NCBI GenBank assembly: GCA_003157575.1
Contig: PMKA01000425.1
Location: 4,223 to 22,633, forward strand
Direction: 5' to 3'
Length of the DNA: 18,411 nucleotides
Source: Opitutia bacterium
GTDB lineage: Bacteria; Verrucomicrobiota; Verrucomicrobiia; Opitutales; Opitutaceae
The position numbers were made by a program, and so were the translations under genes. Of the stretch, positions 6,189 through 12,100 are shown in pieces. A model generated the notes under the pieces. That model ran no database searches, was not told the origin of the DNA, and saw nothing but the letters and a program-made list of their open reading frames with translations. How positions within the stretch are numbered: the first letter of the stretch is position 1; each line of letters begins with the position of its first letter.

Positions 6189-7331
6189 TCAGCCCAGGCG
6201 CACCGGCTGACAGCGAGCCCCCCAGGTTCCCGGCCGGGGCTCAAACCGGCCGGCGATCTCGCATCCGCACGCCCTGCAGCGGCCGCCGTCCAGATTGTAT
6301 CCGTTCAGTTCATACCCATCGCGCCCGATGAGCAGCGCGCCGCAGGACGGGCACCACGTGCTCCCGCCTTCGCGGTCGCGCACGTTGCCGGTGTAGACAT
6401 GCCTCAGCCCCTTCGATCGCGCGATCTCCCGCGCCCGCAGGAGGGTGGCGGACGGCGTCGGGGGGATGTCGAGCATCCTGAAGTCGGGATGGAACGCGCT
6501 GAAATGCCACGGCACATCCGGCCCGAGGTTGGCGGCAAACCAGTCGGATGCCCTGTCGAGCTCCTCGGTGGAGTCATTCTCGCCCGGAATCAGCAGTGTC
6601 GTCACTTCGAACCAGACGTTCGTCTCCCTTCGCAGGTAGACGAGGGTGTCGAGCACGGGCTGGAGTTCGGCGAAGCAGAGGCGGCGGTAAAAATCCTCCG
6701 TGAACGCCTTCAGATCCACGTTGGCCGCGTCCATGGCCCGGTAAAACTCGGGCCGCGCCTCGGCGGTGATATAGCCGGCCGTCACGGCGACGGTCGCGAT
6801 GCCCCGCTCACGGCAGGCCTGGGCGACGTCGATCGCGTATTCGGCAAAGACGACCGGGTCGTTGTAGGTGAACGCAACCGAGCGGCAGCCGAGGCGCAGC
6901 GCGCTGTCGGCGATGCGGTCCGGCGTGGCGGCCTCGCTCAAGCGGTCGGCCTCCCTTGCCTTGCTTATGTCCCAATTCTGGCAGAACCGGCAGCCGAGAT
7001 TGCAGCCGACGGTGCCAAACGACAGGACGCTCGTGCCCGGAAAGAAGTGGTTCAGCGGCTTCTTCTCAATCGGGTCGATGCAGAAACCGCTGCTCCGTCC
7101 GTAAGTCGTCAGCACCATCCCGCTGCCGGCCCGCTGCCGGACGAAGCAGAAGCCGCGCTGCCCATCCTGCAGCTTGCAAAGGCGCGGACACAGCCGGCAT
7201 TCAATCCGGCCGTCGGGCCGCATGCTCCACCATCTGGCCGCGACGTCGGCCAGGCGTTCACTCGCCACGCCGGGTACAAGCACCGGCGCATGCGGCATCA
7301 AACCCGCGGAAACAATCGATTCATCCGCCAT
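6189..7331 (-). CDS. amrS: AmmeMemoRadiSam system radical SAM enzyme
   Basis: 380 residues from the ATG at 7331-7329. The start is chosen because AGAGGTG lies five bases upstream. A cysteine-rich N-terminal element (ECRLCPRLCKLQDGQRGFC, residues 44-62) precedes the radical SAM cluster motif GCNLGCRFC, with cysteines at 110, 114 and 117 (CX3CX2C). That motif binds the 4Fe-4S cluster that cleaves S-adenosylmethionine. The TIM-barrel part follows (SVAFTYNDPVVFAEYA, VTAGYITAEARPEF, NVDLKAFTEDFYR, EVTTLLIPGENDS, WHFSAFHPDFRM). The end is a zinc ribbon-like CPSC...CRAC. Together these identify AmrS, whose substrate is unresolved and which normally accompanies AMMECR1 and Memo. Neither partner is in this window. 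Residues 6-22 (VSAGLMPHAPVLVPGV) look like the beginning of a Memo/LigB-type domain, which is odd. The gene is divergent from the operon at 7573. Confidence 0.92.
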   Translation of the reverse strand: MADESIVSAGLMPHAPVLVPGVASERLADVAARWWSMRPDGRIECRLCPRLCKLQDGQRGFCFVRQRAGSGMVLTTYGRSSGFCIDPIEKKPLNHFFPGTSVLSFGTVGCNLGCRFCQNWDISKAREADRLSEAATPDRIADSALRLGCRSVAFTYNDPVVFAEYAIDVAQACRERGIATVAVTAGYITAEARPEFYRAMDAANVDLKAFTEDFYRRLCFAELQPVLDTLVYLRRETNVWFEVTTLLIPGENDSTEELDRASDWFAANLGPDVPWHFSAFHPDFRMLDIPPTPSATLLRAREIARSKGLRHVYTGNVRDREGGSTWCPSCGALLIGRDGYELNGYNLDGGRCRACGCEIAGRFEPRPGTWGARCQPVRLG

Positions 7332-7336
7332 TTCAT

Positions 7337-7343
7337 CACCTCT
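7337..7343 (-). promoter_or_regulatory. Shine-Dalgarno deciding the amrS start
   Basis: AGAGGTG on the minus strand, five bases before the ATG at 7331. It favours this start over the ATG 25 codons upstream (7406). Confidence 0.6.
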
Positions 7344-7412
7344 GGTTTCGAGTCTATCCCGCCGGCCGGTGTTCGCCAAGCAGAAGTTTGGCATCGGTCC
7401 ATCCACACCCGC

Positions 7413-7440
7413 CGCCGTTTCCTCCGTTGGCTCCTGTAAA
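7413..7440 (-). repeat. AAGGCAAC dispersed repeat, copy D (divergent)
   Basis: The reverse complement reads TTTACAGGAGCCAACGGAGG followed by AAACGGCG. It matches the copy at 9187-9214 at about 20 of 25 positions and shares TTTACAG with copy A. It lies in the leader of amrS, about 80 bases upstream of its start, in the gap to the operon at 7573. Confidence 0.45.
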
Positions 7441-7572
7441 AGGCTCTCCGGTTGTTTTCTGTTCTACGTCGCCAGACGCCACCGGGAAATCTTCCGAGCC
7501 GCGCAGGCCGCAGGATCGCTTTCGGCTCGCATCCGGAGCCGCCCAGCCTAATGGCTCGTCTCCAATTCGTCA

Positions 7573-9102
7573 GTGAAAAATACGCCCGGTTCTTCTTTGA
7601 CGGTGAGACGTCCCGTTCGCCCCTTCCTTGCGCCGCTCGTCGTGCTCGCGTTGACCTGCTGCACGATCCTCGGCGCACGCCTGTTCCAGCGGCGGGAGAT
7701 TGCGTATCTCAACCGCCAGCTTTCTCTCGCGCAGACCGACCGGAACGTCGGATCGGTTCGCGAAGTCGCCCGGCGCATCGGGCGCCTGGACAAGTCTCCC
7801 CGGACAAGGCTGCGGGTCGCGGAGATTTTCCTTTCGCTGGATCTCATGGACGATTTCTGGGGAGCGCTGCGCCTGGTCGAGAACGACTCGCCTGAAAGGG
7901 CGGCCTCCATCGAGCGTTTGCGGGCAAAAGGCCTCCTCGCTGCAAACCGGAAGGCAGCCTGCGTGACGTCGCTCCAGCGGTTTCTACGCATGCCCGGACT
8001 GTCGCCGGAACAGAAGGTCGATGCTTTCGATGATCTGGCTGCTGCGCAGTGCGGTCTCGGCCGATGGAACGAGGCCCGCGCCGCTCTCGACGAACGGCTC
8101 GCGCTTGCGGACGCCCCGGCTCCGCGGCTCAAGCGGGCCCGCGTGCTTGCGCGCGCGGGGCGCTGGGCGGAGGTGCGGGGCGAGTTTGCACTGCTGGCAC
8201 GGACGGACGCGTCGGCCCCTGACGTGAAGGAGCTGATGCCGCGGTGGGAACGGGCCGGCCGCGGGCTGGCCGGATTGCCGGCGTGCGACGACGCGTTGAA
8301 CGCAGCGCCCAATGCGCTCAAGCCGCGCCTCGACCGCGCGCGCGTCGAGGCCCGGCTCGGCCTCTGGCAGAATGCGGCGGACGATCTGCAACAGGCGGTC
8401 TCGCTTGCGCCCATGACCCGCGCCCGCCTGCTGCGGCTGCCTCTGGTGCTCGGCGCCCGGCTCGGGATGAAGACGACCAAGGAGGGGATGGAACTGGAGG
8501 ACGCGCAAGGAGCGGAATTGACGAACGTGCCCTGGCTCGCGCCAGGCGCATCCCTGCAACAACTGAACGACCTGGCGCGGGCGGAAGACTGGCAGCAGCT
8601 CGAGGATGTCGATCTTGAAATCGCGGGCGATCCCGCAGGGTGGGCGGACCGTTCGAGGTTCGCCGGGCTGCTCGCCACCCAGGCGGAGATCGAGCTCAAA
8701 CTCGGCTCCCCACGGCGCGCGCTTGCAGACGCAAATGAAGTGTTGAAGCAGATGCCGGGATTTCTGCCGGCCCGGCAGGTTGAGATCGCCGCCCTGCTCG
8801 CAACCGACGACCTTCCTGAAGCGGAGGCCGAAACCGAACGTGCCGTCCGCGAGAACACGGACACCGGGGGCCACGTCCCTGCCTCGCTGGGTGTGCTGGC
8901 GGGTTACGTCTGGCAGCGACAGGGCCGGCATCGCGACGCCGTCGAAGCCTTCTCCGCGTGCCTCGATGTCGCGAGGAGCGCGGACATTCTCCGCGCCCGC
9001 GCGAAGAGTCTGCGGTTCCTGCAGCGCTTCGCCGAGGCCGACCATGATGCGGCCGAGGCCGATGCACTGGCGGCGCCCACCGCGCGGGAGGCTGCGCCAT
9101 GA
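7573..9102 (+). CDS. Membrane-anchored TPR-like protein, first gene of the macroglobulin operon
   Basis: 509 residues from a GTG start, with no clear Shine-Dalgarno. An N-terminal signal anchor lies at about residues 18-38 (PFLAPLVVLALTCCTILGARLF). The rest is alpha-helical with degenerate helix-turn-helix repeats of TPR character, for example AAQCGLGRWNEARAALDERLALA, RARVLARAGRWAEVRGEFALLA, RARVEARLGLWQNAADDLQQAVSLAP and AGYVWQRQGRHRDAVEAFSACLDVA. The soluble part should face the periplasm. The stop overlaps the next start as ATGA (9099-9102), so the alpha-2-macroglobulin gene is translationally coupled. Placement suggests an accessory or scaffold for the macroglobulin/PBP1C pair. That is inference, since no specific family is recognised. 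Codon use matches the two downstream genes. Confidence 0.8.
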   Translation: MKNTPGSSLTVRRPVRPFLAPLVVLALTCCTILGARLFQRREIAYLNRQLSLAQTDRNVGSVREVARRIGRLDKSPRTRLRVAEIFLSLDLMDDFWGALRLVENDSPERAASIERLRAKGLLAANRKAACVTSLQRFLRMPGLSPEQKVDAFDDLAAAQCGLGRWNEARAALDERLALADAPAPRLKRARVLARAGRWAEVRGEFALLARTDASAPDVKELMPRWERAGRGLAGLPACDDALNAAPNALKPRLDRARVEARLGLWQNAADDLQQAVSLAPMTRARLLRLPLVLGARLGMKTTKEGMELEDAQGAELTNVPWLAPGASLQQLNDLARAEDWQQLEDVDLEIAGDPAGWADRSRFAGLLATQAEIELKLGSPRRALADANEVLKQMPGFLPARQVEIAALLATDDLPEAEAETERAVRENTDTGGHVPASLGVLAGYVWQRQGRHRDAVEAFSACLDVARSADILRARAKSLRFLQRFAEADHDAAEADALAAPTAREAAP

Positions 9103-12100
9103 ATGGCGTGCATCGGTGGAAAAGTCTGCGGCGGCTCACGGGCCTGTTTTTTGGTGCGGTGGAGCCACTCCTAATTCCAATCCTCGTTGCAGAAGGCAAC
9201 GGAAGAAACGGAGAAAAAGAGAATAGACAGGGAAAGCCCTCTCAGTCTTCTCCGTTTCCTACTGGAAAAATTCTGGTTTTTGGAATCTCCTGCAAGCAGG
9301 CTCCTACAGCCCGGACCAAACGGTTTTGGACACGTCTCGCGCTCCCTCTCTTGCTTGGCTGGATGGCTTTCGCGTGTGCGGGCTGCGGGCGCGGAAAGCA
9401 GGCCCTCCCGGAGAACACACTCGATGTCAGCCCAAACGCAGGCGGGGTGCTGGCGGCGACGCGAGCGGTCCATCGCTGGCATGAGGATGACGACGAGGCG
9501 ACAGGTTCCAGGCCGTTGCGTCGCGGGGACAGCCTGACGATCTCTTTTCCCCTGCCGATGGCCGCGTCGACGGGGTTCGACCGCCATATCGTGGTCGGAA
9601 TATCTCCCGGGAACGCGACGGGGGCGTCGCGTCTCCAGACAGAGACTCCACTCCAAAGCCAAACCAGAGGTGGAACACCCGGGCTGGAGTCGCCGGTGCA
9701 GATGGTCCCCGCCCTGGCGCTGGATTTCGTCTGGCGGAGCGCAACCGAGGGAGAGGTGACGATCACCGGCCGGCCTGCGCCCATGACGGGATACCGGCTT
9801 CGGCTGCGGCACGGACTGTGCGACGTTGCGGGGGCTCCGGTGGACGCGCCCGGGTGGGGCGTATCCTGGACGCCGGCGCCTTTCAATGTTCAGCTGGAAG
9901 GCTGGTATCGGTGTGCCCCATCGGATCTGGACTGCCCTCTTTCGGCGCAGCCAGTGTTCGGCTTGCGCTTCAGCCACCCGGTTTCGGCCGATGACGTGGC
10001 GGGGACCGTTGTCTGGCGCGACGAGACGGAGAAGACCGTGGCAAGCGACGTCCGCATGGCGACACAGGAGGATCCGGCCGCCGCGATGCGTTTTGAGGTG
10101 ACGCCGCGAAGGCCGCTGGAAGCCGGGCGCCGGTACGAACTCCTGGTTGAGAACACGCCGTGCGCGCTCGGCGGCGGGACACTTCCCTATCCCTTCGTAT
10201 TTCCGCTTGGCCGGACGCAACCGATGGAGATCGAGCGGGTCAGCGCCTATCAACAGCCGCTGACAGGCGCGTTTCTCGCCGTCGTGTTCAACCAGTCGGT
10301 GGATCCGGCTACGGCGCCGTCGCGTGCGTTCAGCGTCACGCCGGCCGTCGAGATCCAGCGCACGGAGGCGCAGGGCGACGAGCTCAGGCTGTTCGGCGCG
10401 TTTGTGCCCGGTGTTCGCTACACCGTGAGGATCGCGGCGGGCATAGGCGGGCGGCGCGGCTTTGCGCTGGCGAAGCCGGAGACGTGGCACGCCACGTTTC
10501 ATGCCAAGCGTCCGGCGGTCATTCTGCCGCGCAGCATCCTGACGACGTCCGCGACGGCCGGCCTGACCGTCGATTTTACGCAGGTGAACACGGGGGTTTT
10601 GCACTGGCGCCTTGCGGATGTGCCCCCTGAAGACATCCTCGCAGTGCGCGCCCGCCTCGACGAATACCGGGTGTGGAGCAAGATACAGCCTGATCCGAAT
10701 TCCGGACGGAATGAGGTCCGCCTGGATCAAACCCGGTTGCTGGTCCCGGCCTTGAAACTTCCGGTCCGGGCCGAGGGCGATTTCGCCGCAGCCGGCGGCG
10801 ACCAGGAGGTGCCGCGATCGCTCGCGTTCACCCCGCAGCAGCTTCCGTCCGGCGTCTATCTGCTCGAAATCGCCGGCCCGACCGATGACGGCCGCGTCGC
10901 GGGAAACCGCGCCCTTTTGCTGGTGAACCGGGAGTTCCTGGTGTGGAAGCAGACGCCGGGCGGCCTGCTCGGCCGGATCTTCGATGTGGTTTCCGGCGAC
11001 CCCGTGGCGGGCGCCGGTTTGCAAATCCTCGGGCACGATGGCGCGCTGCGCGGCGAGGCGACGACCGATGCAGAGGGTGCGTTCTCCATCGTCCCCGCCT
11101 CTCTCAGCGATTACGTGGAGATGGAGGTGGTGCTCATCCGCCGCGGCGATTCCCTTTCAGCGCACTTTGCGGACCTCGGGGCGGGGCTGCGCAGCTACCA
11201 TAGTTGGCGGCAGTCTCCGGCCGCGAACCACGGGAAACCCGCCCGCCAGTGGCTTTTCACCGACCGGTCGATCTATCGCCCGGGCGAGACCATCAAGGTT
11301 CAGGGCATCCTGCGGCGCGTGGGAGAAGAAGGCCGGCTGGAGCTTCCCCCGGCCGGCGAACCCGTGGCATGGCAGTTGAAACGGACCGCGCAGGACGAAC
11401 CTGTGCTCACCGGAAAATCCGTGCTGACGGAAACGGGTTCCTGGGAGGCCGCGCTCGCGCTCCCGGAAAACATCACGACCGGCCGTTACGATCTGGAGGC
11501 GGCGGGGTCCCGTTGCGCAGTGAAGATCGATGAGTTTCGCGCGCCGGCGTTTTCGGTGGAAACGCAACCTCTCGAAGTCGCGGGCGGGCCGCGCAGCCGG
11601 ATTCGCGTGGTGTCGCACTATTTCCACGGCGCTCCGAATGCGAATGCCCTGGTGCGCTGGCGCGCGGTCTGGTCCGCGCACGTTCCGTGCTGCTCGGACG
11701 ACCTGAACGGAGCCTTTCTGCGGACATCGGATTACTGCTCGCCGGACAAGGAACTGCGGCGGCCGGCCTGGGCTGACGGCTCGGAGGAGCGCCGGGCCTC
11801 GGACGAGGAGGCGCGCAGCCTGAGCTTCGACGGCGCGGCGGCCCTCGATGCAAACGGGACGGTCGAGCTGGAGAGCGCGGCCGCGTTCCCGGCAAAGGAG
11901 CGGGCCGCATTCGCAAAGGTGAGCTGGGAAATCTCCGTGATTGCAGCCGACGGGCAGACGGTCGCCGCGGAGCAGAACCAGATCATCCCGCTCGCCCGGG
12001 CGCAGCCCGCGCTCAGCCTCGAGGCAACGGCGCACGGTTCAGAGGTGGAATTGAAGGTCCAGGCGCTGGACGGCGAGGGCGGGCTCGTGCCGGGCGTCCC

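Noticed and set aside
9171..11036. Long minus-strand open frame antisense to the macroglobulin
   Set aside because: Arginine/histidine-rich translation with no domain. The plus strand carries clear macroglobulin features.
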